From Neocallimastix lanati (nom. inval.) (Eukaryota; Neocallimastigomycota; Neocallimastigomycetes; Neocallimastigales; Neocallimastigaceae): a stretch of DNA of 64,000 nucleotides. The notes beneath the pieces are model-generated. The model made no database searches and was not told where the DNA came from. It was given only the letters and a program-made list of their open reading frames with translations. A program made the translations under genes and the position numbers. Below are positions 1 through 11,907 of this stretch, one piece after another. The stretch is taken from positions 700,001 to 764,000 of the forward strand of contig JACVTC010000074.1 of NCBI GenBank assembly GCA_016946835.1. Direction: 5' to 3'. Position 1 is the first letter of the stretch, and each line of letters begins with the position of its first letter.

Positions 1-83
1 AGTACAAAAATAATAATGTACACATAATGTATTAGAAATAAATCGTAGATTTAATTAAGAATGCATTATTTAGTACATTCTTA
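1..83 (-). repeat. Terminal segment of the Ty3-type 3' LTR (83-bp repeat, copy 1)
   Basis: Positions 1-83 are identical to 12196-12278. They lie directly after the pol stop region of the Ty3-type element, where a 3' LTR should begin. The segment holds an 8-bp inverted repeat, TAAGAATG (56-63) and CATTCTTA (76-83). Identity as an LTR end is inference from position and from the second copy beside a tRNA gene; the canonical TG start is not evident at the homology edge. Confidence 0.55.
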
Positions 84-104
84 TCAAGATGCCCCGACGA
101 AGAC

Positions 105-3100
105 TCAAGCTTCTCTGTAAGCGGAGTTAAACTTTACTAAATTTTTAAAGTGAACATTCCTATCGAGTTGCTTTCCAGTCTTCTGATCGATTAGGGTTGC
201 CGTGTTGAATTGAATTTTTAAAATTTTAAATGGTCCATTGTAATATGGTTCTAGCTTAGTGCGGCTAAAGTTTCTAACAAGAACAAGATCACCAGCCTTT
301 AATTCTTTTCCTTTTTTCATACTTATTTGTTCTTCTCGTCTTGTTGCCCAATACTTGTTAGCATTCTTCACATTTTCGCATGCTTCTCTAGTCCATTGAT
401 AATGACGAACAAATTTTTCAATTAAAATTTCATCATATGATTTACCTGCATTTTCAATTGTTATTATGGCTATACCATAAGGCTGTTGGTCTTCTCTTCC
501 ATATACTAATTCAAAACTAGAATGTCCAGTAGCTGTATTTTTGGTAGTTCGAAGTGCCCATAAAGCAGAAGGTAAAACTTCATCCCAATCTTGATTTTTC
601 CTTCCTAATAAACGGAATAATTTTCCAATTTCTTTATTTCGATTTTCAGTAAGGCCATTTGATTCAGGGTGGTAAGTAGCTACAAATTTAACATATACAT
701 CATAAAGATCAAGAAAGATTTTAGTCATATCAGAAGTGAATTGGACTCCATTATCAGTAGTAATAACTTGAGGTACACCATGTCTTGCAAAAACGTTTAT
801 TAAAAATTTAATTATATCTGAGGAAGTTATGTTTTCAGTGGGTTCGGCTTCAACCCATTTGGTAAAGTAATCAACAGTTACTATAATATATTGATTATTA
901 TTTCTTGTTTTTGGTAACGGTCCTATAATATCTAATCCTAAATGCACAAAGGGACCCTCCACTTTAGTTGGATGGTTTTCAGTTGGTTCTGGATATGGTT
1001 GAGGACGATTTAATTGGCATTTTTCACAATTACTAACAATTCTTTTGATATCTTTAATCATATGATTCCAATAAAAGTTTTTCTTAAGTCTTTGATATGT
1101 TTTGTAATATCCTTCGTGGCCAATATTATGAGCTTCTAAAATTAATTTAAACCTTTCATTTTCGTCCGTTATTAATTTTCTATAATTTCCATTGTCGATA
1201 AAGTAATCTTCACCATCAATAACAGTAAACTTTTCATTGATAAATTCCTTTATAACTTTAGATAATAATTCTTCATTATTTCCATTAGTAATTTTTGTTA
1301 ATAATATCTTTCTCTCTTCCTTACTTTTCATTCTTGAAAGAGCATCAGCTAACACATTCTTTTTGCCTGATTCATATTTTATATTAATTCCAAGCATACT
1401 AGCGGTTAGACACCATCTTGTTTGCCTTGCATTCAAAGGTTCTTTATTCTTAAATAAACCAACTAATGGTTTATGATCTGTGTAAATAGTTGTAGGTAAT
1501 GGATTTCCTTCAATATAAGATTTAAATTTAGTCATACAGTAAAATAAAGCGGTTCCTTCCAAATCTGTGATACCATAATTCTTTTCAGCTTTCTTCAAAC
1601 TTCTACTTATAAAGTGTATTGGATGCTCCTTACCCGTTTCTTCTTCTTTTTGTAAAAGAACTCCACCAATTCCATTATACGAAGCATCAGTTCTAATGAT
1701 AAAAGGTTTGTCAAATGACGGAAATTTTAGAATAGGTGCATTGATTAATTTTTCTTTTAGGAGTTCAAAGCTTTCTTGTTGTTCTTTATTCCATTCATAT
1801 TTAGTATTCTTTTTCAATAATTTACATAAAGGTGAGGTAATTTGAGCATATTTAGGAATAAAGTCACGATAATATCCTACTGCTCCTAGAAATGATCTTA
1901 ATTCATGAATTGATGAAGGGGCTTCCCACTTCTTAATAGCTGTTATTTTACTTTCCATGGGACTTAATCCTTTAGTAGTAAGTTTGTGACCTAATACATC
2001 AACTTCAGTTTGAAGAAAATGGCACTTTTCAATATTAATTTTTAACTTGTTTTCTTTAAATACTTCTAATACTTGTTTAATATGAATTAAATGTTCTTCG
2101 ATACTTTTTGAATAGATCAAAACATCATCAATAAATACGTAAACAAATTCACCAATAAAAGGGAATAAAATTTTATTCATTTCTCTTTGGAAGGTTGAGG
2201 GAGCTCCAGTAAGTCCAAAAGGCATAACCTTAAATTAATAATTTCCAAACTTAGTAGTGAAAGTGGTTACTTCAACGCTTTCTTCATCCATTAAGATTTG
2301 GTGAAAACCCGAAAATAAATCAAGAGTTGTAAATATTTTAGCTCCTCCGAGACTATCAAAAATTTCATTTATATATGGAACTGAATAAGAATCTTTTTCT
2401 GTCATATCATTGACTTTTCGGTAGTCAATGCACAAGCGCCACTTTCCATTGTGTTTTAGAATGAGCACTACTGGAGATGACCATTCTGAACAGGATGGTT
2501 CTATCAATCCTTTCTTAATAAGTTTTGTAAGTTCTTCTTTTAAGATATCTGATTTTAATTTAGTTAACCTATAACTTCTTAATTTTACTGACTTTGCATT
2601 TGCTTTTAAACGGATCTTATGTGGTGAAAGTTTAGAAGGAGTTAGTTCTTCTGTTGAAGTGGCAACTATGTCAATCATTTCTTTGAGAATTTTAATAATT
2701 TGTTCTTTATAATCTTTATTTAAGGTACTTAAAAATTCATCACTGTCAATAAATTCCATTGGAGTTAATTCCTTTATAATTTCCTTTTCATTATTCGTTT
2801 CTTCAACTTTTCTAATAGTGCAGATTATACTTTCTTCATCATAATATTGATTATTTATTTTAGCTATTTCTTCGTATTCACTTTCTGACAAAAGTTTACA
2901 TAGACTGTTTAAGGTTGGATGAATAAATAAACAATGATCGATTTGAGTTTTAAAGTTTATTAACATATCATAAAATGAGTCTTCTTTCTCAATAATTCTA
3001 AAGTCCGCATTAAATTCATAATTATTAATTTTTACTGGTAATCGAACAATAATTCCTTCCGAGTATTCTTCATCTTGTGTTGCTAGTTGGATTCTTCCAC

Positions 3101-4115
3101 GACTTTTTCCAACTGTTTCATATTCACCAGGTAATTTATCAAAATACTGCTTAGTAACGATGCTTAGGTTACTACAAGAATCAATTAAAAGTTTTCCTAG
3201 TACTCCGTCAACACTTGCGTCAACCATTGCTAAGTCTTCTTCGGCTACTTCATTACTTTTACTTATGTAGCTATGATCATAGTTATTTACTAATAAAGTT
3301 CGTGCTATTACATTGTCTACAGTTCCAATTATTTTAGATTTTTCTAACTTTAAACCTTGAGTTAATTGTGAACGAATTTTCGGACATGCATTCAAGAGTT
3401 GACCTATCGTAATACTGGATTTAAGATTATTTAAATCATCCATAATATTGTAAGGTTCTTTATTATTCATCATTTTGATATTCCTTTTTACTAACTGAGT
3501 ATTTTCATTATTAGTTTCTTTAGTTTTTGTTGAAATTAATTTTTCCAAAGTATTAGTTTTATTTTGTTGATTATCTTTATTCATTTCTAGATCTTCTATT
3601 TCATTATCGATTACAAGTATATCTTCAGTTTCAACTTTTTCCTTTCCTTTTGATGAATAATTGTTGTTTTCTTCTTTACTTTCTCTTACTCTTGTCATAT
3701 TTCTTAATTCCTTTTCTTTTTGTTTTTCTTTGTTAAAATTTGGTTGAGTTAAAATTGAAGGAAATATTTGATTTTTATAAACTTTCTTTGGTTTATTATG
3801 TAGCTCATTTTCTTTCTTCTTTCTTAAAGCAGGAGTTGCAAAAGGACGTGGATTATCTTTTAAACTTTTATGTACTTTCTTGGAATTATTTTCTTCTTTT
3901 TCGCTGTTATTATCATTCATTTTTCTTTTTATAGCATTTATAATGATATCATCCTCACTTTCAGTTGTGTCAATAAAATCAGATTCTTCAGATTCTTCGT
4001 TAAAGGAATTATTATCAATTGGAGTATTCTTAGTAAAAGTATTATTTTATAAATTATTTAATGAAGCTATTGTTTTGTCATTGAGAGTGCTTCTGCTCCC
4101 ATTTAGAAGTTTAAA
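105..4115 (-). pseudogene. pol: Ty3/gypsy pol polyprotein, two in-frame stops
   Basis: The frame opens by -1 slippage at 4109-4115 and runs to the stop at 105. A retropepsin-like segment LLIDSCSNLSIV lies near 3180; reverse transcriptase has WRLCIDYRKVND, MPFGLTGAPSTFQ and FIDDVLIYSKS; RNase H has RTDASYNGIGG; integrase has an HHCC zinc finger (HNIGHEG ... CEKCQ), then GLDIIGPLP, TTDNGVQF and HPESNGLTENRN, and a GPF-type C-terminal segment. No chromodomain is seen. TAA codons at 4047-4049 and 2235-2237 interrupt an otherwise continuous frame; the second falls just before the MPFGL motif and would be one C-to-T change from CAA. The active-site triad reads DSC rather than the usual DTG/DSG. Non-functional as read. 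Confidence 0.85.
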
Positions 4116-5014
4116 GACTTTTTGGAATATATTTCTTTTTTATTTTTTTCCATAATCTTATTTAATTGAGGGCAATAGTATGAGTAATGACCTTCTTCCT
4201 TACAGAAGAAGCAAGTTTTAACAGATAAATTTCTCATTTTCTGGGTTGATTCTTCTATAATATCTTGAGGTTTCAGTTTATTATTTGTTTGACTAGTTTG
4301 GAAAGTTTCGTTTCTTCTTTTAGGATAAAGTCTTGAAGTAGTACTGTTTTGATTATTTTGATTATGTTGGGAATTATTAATATTATAGGTATTAATATTA
4401 TTGTTCCTTACAGAAAGTCTATCTACTTTCTCGGCAATTTTGAAAGCTTTCTCCATACTTATATCATCTTTAAGGGATAATTTCTTCCAGGCTTCATAAT
4501 TATTTTGAATAGAATCAATATAATCTAGTACACCAATGCGCTTTCTTCTCTTTTTATCAAGTTTAGTGTACAAAGTTCTATATCTTACATTAAAGTCTTT
4601 AATCTTTTCGTTTCTTTTAATTCGCATTGCACAAAGTTTTTTAAGAAGTAAATTTTGGTCTTCTTTAATACCGTAAAAATTTTCAAGACTTGAAATAATT
4701 TTTCCAAGAGAAGGAAATTTAATATCATCATCAACATTTTCTTCTTCATCATCATCTTCTTCTTCATCTGATGAATCATCACTTTCATCATCACTATCTT
4801 CTCCCAAATCTTCAATAACGCGTTGTACTTCACCAGAGCTGGTAAGTAAACAAGCATTAAATATTGTTTCTGGATCTGTAATACCTTGTATCTTGATCCA
4901 AAGTTTTAATTCAGTAGCCCAGGACTTAATATCTAAATTGTCCTTGCTAAGTTTCACAATATCTCTTAATTCGTTTTTCAATTCTTTAAAGCTCAAAGTT
5001 GTTTCCTTGGACAT
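4103..5014 (-). CDS. gag: Ty3/gypsy Gag with CCHC zinc knuckle
   Basis: An intact frame of 303 residues from the ATG at 5012-5014; an in-frame ATG exists at 5080 but the sequence before MSKETTLSFKEL looks like leader. There is a central Asp/Glu-rich stretch (about 4740-4800) and one CCHC knuckle, C-F-F-C-x4-H-x4-C, near the C-terminus (about 4166-4210), as expected for a nucleocapsid that binds element RNA. The stop overlaps the slippery heptamer, so Gag is the default product and Gag-Pol would need -1 frameshifting. No host-like domain is seen. Confidence 0.8.
   Translation of the reverse strand: MSKETTLSFKELKNELRDIVKLSKDNLDIKSWATELKLWIKIQGITDPETIFNACLLTSSGEVQRVIEDLGEDSDDESDDSSDEEEDDDEEENVDDDIKFPSLGKIISSLENFYGIKEDQNLLLKKLCAMRIKRNEKIKDFNVRYRTLYTKLDKKRRKRIGVLDYIDSIQNNYEAWKKLSLKDDISMEKAFKIAEKVDRLSVRNNNINTYNINNSQHNQNNQNSTTSRLYPKRRNETFQTSQTNNKLKPQDIIEESTQKMRNLSVKTCFFCKEEGHYSYYCPQLNKIMEKNKKEIYSKKSLNF
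4109..4115 (-). promoter_or_regulatory. Candidate -1 ribosomal frameshift site T-TTA-AAC
   Basis: On the minus strand the last gag codons read TCT TTA AAC TTC TAA. The heptamer T TTA AAC is in the correct zero-frame register for tandem -1 slippage, and the shifted frame is exactly the pol frame. TTTAAAC is an established -1 slippery sequence in several viruses. I did not identify a downstream pseudoknot by eye. Confidence 0.7.
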
Positions 5015-5189
5015 TTTGTTTAAATATTTCTTGTTGTATATTAATGAGGTGATTAAATAAGAATAAATTTGGAAATACAACTTTAAAAATATAATTTAAT
5101 AGGTAATTTAATATCGAATCAATTTTTAAAACAATATATTTTAGTTACTTTTGAAAATAATAATTTTATTTGCTTTCTTTAGTAGATAT

Positions 5190-5455
5190 AAGCTCGAAAT
5201 CCTTATCGACAACTTAGTAGAAATTATAAAGCACGAGGTTCTTTTCGACTACTTTATTAAGAATAATTTTTAAGTTCGAAATCTTTATCGACAACTCAAT
5301 AGAATAATTTTAAGTTCAAAATCTTTATCGACAACTTAATTGAATAATTTTAAGTTCGAAATCTTTATCGACAACTCAATAGAATAATTTTAAGTTCGAA
5401 ATCTTTATCGACAACTTAATAGAATATTTTTCAAGCTCGAAATCTTTATCGACCA
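5190..5455 (-). repeat. Leader hairpin array of the Ty3-type element
   Basis: About seven imperfect units of 40-47 bp. Each carries TCGA, an 8-bp spacer and TCGA again, flanked by AAGT and ACTT on the element strand, so each can fold as a small hairpin with a bulge. The third to sixth units (about 5273-5420) are near-identical; the second is divergent. The array lies between the probable PBS/LTR and gag, in transcribed leader RNA. Confidence 0.75.
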
Positions 5456-6892
5456 CTTGAATTTTGTAATTTATTATATTTGTAGTAATAAATTTAGAAG
5501 CAAAGTTTTATTTATTATTTTCACCTTTCAAAAAAAATTTTTCTTTTTAAACGATAAATATTGTATTATTATAGCTAATAAAATTATTAATTAATTATAA
5601 TTATTAAATACAAAAAAATAATCTTTATTGTCGTACAATCTGATAGTACACACTGTCTGACGTGCAGCTTACCTAATGGTGTCATGCCACGCGTGTGCCA
5701 CGATTACTATATTCAATATAAAATATAGCAGTTCAGAGCCCACTAGCCCAATTACTATGTAGGATAAACTTAATCCGATAATCTATGTACGGAATAAAAA
5801 AAAATTTTAAAAGTATTCAATAATATTTTTATTAACTAACAAAAATTAGCTAAAAACACAATATTTTCAAAGTAAATTAAGATTCTATTACAGGAATTAT
5901 TAAACAAATAAAGTATCAGTAATAAAAAAAAAATAAAAAAAAATTTAAATGGCGAAGTTAGCCAAAGTCTGATACTTTATATAATAAAGTGCCTTATAAC
6001 TAGCACAAAGAAAAATAAAAAAAAATATAAAAAAAAAAAAACAATCTTACGCCTTCGGTGACGTAAGCTCCTTATTCGCCAGTGCTTGGAAAGTACCCGC
6101 ACCTTCGTGTGTTGAAACGTTGAAGGCTGAACTATTATTACCGGGTCGGTAACCAAATACCTTCGTCTACTTTCCAATTAATTCCCAAAATAACTATTAT
6201 CCAATAACCTACTATGAATAATAGATATTTTGTTGTTTTCTGGAAATACACTGTGTATGAGCTCTATCCGCTCCTTGTTATAATTTTACAAAATTTGTTT
6301 TTTTAGAATCTTAATTTTACTTATTTAAAAAAAAAATTTTTTTTATATATATATCAAACAAACGCCATAGATTAATCAAAGGATTAACGACTTACTTGTT
6401 TATCAATATAAAATAAAAAAAAATTAAAAAAAATCTATGTTATTTACTATTATTTCTATTTAATTCCCCTATATCTCCACCATATAAATGTTAAGGTTTT
6501 AGAGAATTAAATAAAAATAAAGTAAAGAAACACAAATTTTATTTATTTATTTATTTTATTTATTTATTTTATTAAATTTATTTGATTTTATTTGATGATA
6601 TTTAAAAATTAGTAGCAAAATTTACAACTATTTATACTTTTTTCAAGGCATAAAAGTTGTTCTTGCCACTAAATTACATTTTATTTATTTTTTTTTTATA
6701 AAAACTATTAAATTTAAATTGATTTTTATAATTAATTATATAAAATTTAATTATAACAATATAAATAAAATACATTTATAATATTAATAAAACATTTTTT
6801 TTTTCTTTGTTTTTATAATCTATCTAAAATATTACTGATAAGAATTTATTTAATTGGCTATAATTTTTATTACAATCTGTTAAAATATTCAA
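5456..6892. other. GC-richer islands with inverted repeats; probable Ty3 leader/5' LTR remainder
   Basis: No gene is seen. Two islands (about 5625-5800 and 5980-6290) are clearly less AT-rich than their surroundings. A perfect 12-bp inverted repeat lies at 5908-5919/5969-5980 and encloses a small GGC...GCC hairpin. Further inverted repeats are CTTACG/CGTAAG near 6047-6070 and TTACC/GGTAA near 6140-6155. The position upstream of gag suggests structured leader or LTR of the Ty3-type element, but an independent structured RNA cannot be excluded. From about 6300 to 6892 only low-complexity A/T sequence is visible. Confidence 0.4.
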
Positions 6893-7273
6893 ATAAAAAT
6901 AAAAATACTATTCTAATATAAAGGTTTTTAATAAAATAAAATATTTTTCAATATAAAATAAAACATTTCGATATAAAATTTTATAATAAAAAGTTAAAAT
7001 ATAATATATAAATTTTTAATTATCAATATATAAAAATATTATTAATATAAATTTTCATTATTAATATAAAAAAAAATAAGATTTATTATTAATATTGCTA
7101 ATATAAGTTTTAAATATATAAAAATATTACTATTAATATAAGATTTAATATAAAAATATAAAGTTTAATATAATTTTTGATTTAATTTTTGATCTTTGGA
7201 TTTAATAAAACAGATGAAATTAGATTTACATTTTCTATAAACATAAATAAAACGAATCTTTTACTTTTTAACA
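6893..7273 (+). mobile_element. 5' LTR-like end of a decayed copia element
   Basis: The last 73 bp (7201-7273), ending TTAACA, are identical to the last 73 bp of the LTR at 11947-12185, and a primer site follows directly. TGTTAAAAT at 6893 could be the LTR start, but the sequence between 6893 and 7200 does not match the U3 part of the right-hand LTR. The two LTRs therefore either diverged by recombination or come from sister elements. No matching 5-bp duplication is seen at the left edge. Confidence 0.5.
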
Positions 7274-7305
7274 GATTAAGAGTCTCAATCTCACCAGATT
7301 GAGTG
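7274..7305 (+). other. Primer-binding site, half-tRNA-Lys(CUU) type
   Basis: Directly after the LTR the sequence reads GATTAAGAGTCTCA and then a D-arm-like stretch. The first 14 bases complement the 5' side of the anticodon arm of tRNA-Lys(CUU) as known from other eukaryotes. Priming from an internally cleaved half-tRNA is established for copia-group elements. The same 14 bases follow the LTR of both other copia elements in the window. Confidence 0.65.
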
Positions 7306-7837
7306 AACATTAAGTTAAGTATTAGATAATTATATAAATAAATTTAACAATTATTTTGAATTAAAGTTATTAATTAATATTTTAAATTCTTATTGTAAAA
7401 TAAATTAATTACAATAATAATTAAAAATATATAAAACTTAACATGTACAAATCAACAATTTTGTAATATAAATTTAAAATATTTATAAAACATAAATTTA
7501 AAATATTTATGATATATACAAATTTTAATTATTTTTGAAAATAAGTATCAATTATTATATATTATTTATTGAATTCATTAAATATTAGGAATAAAAATAA
7601 TAAAAAATAAAAATATAAGAATAAGAACAAATATCATTATTATCTGTACACATTTATATTTATATTACGATAAAAATATTATCTGTACACATTTATATTT
7701 ATATTACGATAAAAAAGAAATAAAAAAAAACAGATAAAATATTATAAAATGAAAATATTTAAAATATATATAGAATAAGAATCGGTTTTCATAAAAATAA
7801 TAATTATAAGATAAATTAAAAAAAAAAATAATAAAGA

Positions 7838-7934
7838 GCTGAAAAGGTCAGCATAATTAAAAAAGCTGAGAAGTCAGCGTTATTATAAAGAGCTGAATAT
7901 TGTCAGCGTTATAATAAAGAGCTGAAAAGTCAGC
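7838..7934 (+). repeat. Leader hairpin array, decayed copia element
   Basis: Four units spaced 27-29 bp apart, each with GCTGA, a short loop and TCAGC (7838-7852, 7865-7878, 7892-7907, 7921-7934). They lie downstream of the primer site, matching the position of the arrays in the other two copia elements. Confidence 0.7.
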
Positions 7935-7970
7935 GCTATTTTAAAAATAGATGAATATTAACATTATTAA

Positions 7971-8182
7971 TAAAATAAAATAAAATAAATAGCTGAAATA
8001 TAAATATAAGTACAGATTGAATAAAATAAAATAAAATAAAATAAAATAAATAGTAGAATGTGAATATAAAATACAGATTGAATATAATAAAATAAAATAA
8101 AATAAAATAAAATAAAATAAAATAAAATAAAATAAAATAAAATAAAATAAAATAAAATAAAATAAAATAAAATAAAATAAAA
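7971..8182. repeat. (TAAAA)n microsatellite
   Basis: Long uninterrupted pentanucleotide repeats of TAAAA, broken twice by a short ATAGCTGAAAT/ATAGTAGAATG-like spacer. Reading through it creates an artificial Phe/Ile/Leu-rich open frame; no gene is inferred. Confidence 0.9.
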
Positions 8183-9148
8183 AATATTATAATTGGATTT
8201 TATATTTGAATAATTTGAATAATTAAAAATAAAAAAAAACATATTTATAATTAATATAAATACATATGAAAAAGATTTCATAACTTGTAAGTATGACATT
8301 ATCTCATTGTAATCTTTAAATTGTATTATTAATATATTTATTTTAAAAAAAAAATTCAGTTTCTACAATAAAGTTATATATTTTTATAAGAATATAGGCT
8401 GTATATTTTTTATAAAATATAATTTATAATAATATCGAACCTAAAATAAAAACTTATAAAAATTAGTAAATACAAAAGAATGTTTATAAATAATAGAAAT
8501 TAATTTGAAAGATTTATACATATCTACATAGAATACATTTAATAAAAAATATCATTAAATAAAAATAAATTTCTTAAATTTAAAATAAAGAAATAAAAAT
8601 AAAATATAAATTTGTTTTAAAATTTATATTCAAAGTAATAAAAATTATAATAATAATAATAACAATAAATATAAAAAATATATATATATTTATAAATATT
8701 AAAAAAAAAAAAAAAAAAAGCGAAAAGAGAAATATAGATTAAAAGTGGGAAAAATAATTTAAAATAAATTAATTTATAAAGAATATATTAAAAAACAATT
8801 AATATTAAAGAAGTATTTATATAAAGCAATAAAAAGTGTTTATTTATTTTAATTCAAAAAAAAAAAAAAAAGTTTTTATATATATATATATTTTTTTTAA
8901 ATTTTTAATTTAGAGTTTAAAAATCAGTACTTAATAATTAATTAATTAAAAGTCTAGTTTTTAAACTATCTCTTATTATTTTAGTTAATAATTATTTTAT
9001 GTTATTTTGTTCTGAAAATAATTGTAATAATAGTAATATTGAAGCAACTATAACGGGTAAAATAGCATAAATTAAATAAGTACTAATTTAAATAATAATT
9101 ATAATTTAAATCAAAGTTTAACTTCATAATTAGACAAACAAACAACTT
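8183..9148. other. AT-rich stretch, nothing recognisable
   Basis: Homopolymer runs and A/T repeats only. No coding bias, structured repeat or RNA gene is seen. Confidence 0.6.
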
Positions 9149-10944
9149 TAAATTTAATCAAAATGCAAACCACCTACAGAATCAATTATGGCTTCGCTTT
9201 CATTGTAGGATGGATCTAAATAACGTCGATCATGTACAATTTCCATTTGAAACTGAAAATGCAAAAAAAATTAATACAACAAAAGATCTTAGATAATGTG
9301 ATCATCGCTCAAAAGATCAAAGAACAAAATCAAGAATTAGCTCATTTTTAGCAAATATTAATGAAAAAGGAAAAATAAATGAAGAAATAGAAAATAAGAA
9401 CAATGTTTTGCTTTCTCCAATTGATTTAGATTTAATATCCAATAATTCAAGTAATTTATCATTAAAAAAAAAATAATGTAAATATAAACAATAATTTATA
9501 TATTAATCTAAATGTAAACATTAACAACATCATAAGTAGTCTAATTAATCCAAAAATGACCAGTAAAGAAGCAACAGCACTATCAACAAATGGTATAAAT
9601 AAATACATTGAATTAATTCCATCTTTATCATAGAAAGCACCAGAACAACTAGCTTTAATATTATTATATTTTAATAACTCTTTAAGAGCTTTAGAATCAG
9701 AAATAGTAAGTTCATAATGACTAATTGGAGTAAGAATATCTTTATAATCAGTTGAGGAATCTGGAACATCAAAGACTATATCTTTATACTTCATTTGAAT
9801 TTGATCTGCTAATTATTACCTTCAGAATTTAATTGAGAACCTACAGTAGCTTTAACTTGAGTAATATCAGAAAAATCTTTGAAGTATCTGGTTCTGAATT
9901 TGAATATGCTACTCTGAAATTTTTTTTTTTTGATAATTTTCAATTTGTATTTTAAGTTCAACAAGAAAAATTTGATGAATAATAGAATTAAATAGAACAC
10001 CATTTTCATTTTCTAAATAAATTGAATTAATAGGTAATGTAACGGAATAGAAGAGAATACTATAACTATCTAAATAATTTGAATAATAGAATTTTTGTTC
10101 CATCAGTAATATATAATGTTTTCATTTTAATTGAAATGCCAGAATATTTGTTATAAATATTCTTAAAGATAAAAACAATTAATCTTTAATATATCTGTAA
10201 TAATATCATGAAATAAAAGAAACAAAACTAATGGAGATAATATTGTCAACAATAATGATAATGACAATAATAATGGTTAAATCGGTAATAATAAATCAAA
10301 AATTTTAACAAATGAAAGTACAGCCGATATTACAACTGAAGAAACAAATAATGCTGTTATTATCTCTTTGTATGGTACAAGTGTACTTGCCTTAGTTACT
10401 ATTATTGGATTTATCCTAATAAAAAAAATCATTTATGTAAAACGGTAACATCGATTTTTCATACTGCTCATTAAATTATGTTAGCCCAAAACCAAACTAT
10501 TCAGTAGGTGGATTGCACGATAATTTGACTAATTCAAATAATGACTTTAAACGTAATTATCAGTTCAGATTTTACAAAATAATTATCAATCTCAAGTTAG
10601 TTATTCAATTTCCTAAAGTGATGGTTCATGTGTCAACATGGAATAAAATTCTGATGTTTTCTAAACCGAAACTAATTTTAATAGTCGTAGAACAACAGAC
10701 TATAAGGAAACAAAGGTTTAATTGTATTCTTGGTAGACAATGAAGTAGATATTAATAATGAATATAAATTTAGGGAAACACAATTTTTTTTATGCATGTA
10801 AAAGTTGAAATAAAAAATTTTGTAGAAATAAAGATTTATTAGAATATCTAATAATACTTGTAATAGATATATAAATAATAATCATAAAAACGAAACAAAA
10901 AATATTAATTATTACAGTTTAATAAGTGTAGTTCTTTAAATTTC

Positions 10945-10986
<42 letters not shown>

Positions 10987-11907
10987 GACTAAAGAAATTA
11001 ATTAAATCTTAAAATTTTTGATTTTGACTTAGATATCAAATTAATTTGGTTAATTTGTATATGATGAGGAAGATTTTCTATCCATTTGGTATCTTTATCA
11101 TCCCTTACGATTGTACAACAACCATATTCAGTCAAGGGTATTTCAACATTAGTCTTGCTAGTAGGATCTTGATAAACAACTCAATCATAATAACGAACTC
11201 GGTTAAACTCAATCGGTTGATTGTAAGATGCAATTACCACTTCTGTTGCTTGTAAAATAACATTTATTACTTTTAATATTAACATAACCTTTAATGTCAA
11301 AGTCATCAGGGTTATCTCTATTGTTTGGAACAAATTTCATACTAGTATGCTCATTTCTATTATAGCAATCTGAAAAAAAATACCATTTTAAGTATCTATA
11401 TCTTTGATTCACAATTTATAAACAATCCTTGATGTTATCTTAAATAATTATTTTCTTTTTGTTGTAAACCTGCTAAATCATTTTATTCGATATATATTAT
11501 ATAGTATTATACTAAAATTATAATATATTAATATTAAACACCGAATATAATTAAATTGCTTATAAGATTTAGTATCACTAGCTTTAGTATTGGAGTTATA
11601 ACGAGCATACAAAATACAATGAACAAAATTATAATCAAAAATCCTAGAATACCAAAAAAAAAAAAAAAAATTCAAGATTATGTTCAGTGTCAGTTTTCCT
11701 CTCTGGTTGTTTAGGTAAGATGCATTCTTCATCACAATATCCTTTGCATATTCATCTTCATTGGTTCAAGGATCTCCTACAAATCTACCACAATGTCCAT
11801 CTGTACAAAGTTTGATATCTCGGTTTTCATTAAATACACATCTAGTATCCACACATTTATTGTAAAGCATTAAATGAGGAATAATTATTTCCGCTGCAAC
11901 TCTTAAT
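9149..11907. pseudogene. Eroded gene fragments inside the copia remnant
   Basis: Several coding-looking patches survive with stops and frameshifts. On plus: 9212-9475 starts MDLNNVDHVQFPFE and continues past one TAA; 10290-10440 ends in a hydrophobic helix (AVIISLYGTSVLALVTIIGF) with Lys after it. On minus: 11760-11900 has spaced Cys in CVDTRCVFNENRD then CTDGHCGRF; 11050-11400 has CYNRNEHTSMKF and DNPDDFDIKGYVN; 9560-9794 reads KYKDIVFDVPDSS. None shows gag, integrase or reverse transcriptase motifs. They look like remnants of at least two host-type genes, one membrane-anchored and one cysteine-containing; the family is not recognised. A 38-base A-run lies at about 10945-10983. Confidence 0.4.

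Larger units (their letters stand above)
1..6300 (-). mobile_element. Ty3/gypsy-type LTR retrotransposon, degenerate, left end beyond window
   Basis: Reading on the minus strand: leader with a hairpin array (5190-5455), gag (5014-4103), then pol (4115-105) in the order protease, reverse transcriptase, RNase H, integrase, which is the Ty3/gypsy order. The 3' LTR starts just left of the pol stop; only its first 83 bp (1-83) lie in the window. The same 83 bp recur at 12196-12278, so the upstream end of the 5' LTR has probably been displaced there by a nested copia insertion (6893-12185). The right limit of about 6300 is an estimate and no PBS was identified with confidence. Two TAA codons in pol make this copy non-autonomous. 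Confidence 0.8.

Noticed and set aside
5190-5455. Regular repeats with similar spacing, CRISPR-like at first sight
   Set aside because: Spacers are also conserved, units are imperfect and lie in the leader of a eukaryotic retrotransposon; no cas genes.
7967-8299. Open frame of 110 codons rich in Phe, Ile and Leu
   Set aside because: It is a read-through of the (TAAAA)n microsatellite; periodic Leu/Phe/Ile has no gene character.
10945-10983. 38-base A-run as a possible retrocopy tail
   Set aside because: Similar A/T homopolymers are everywhere in this window and no target duplication flanks it.
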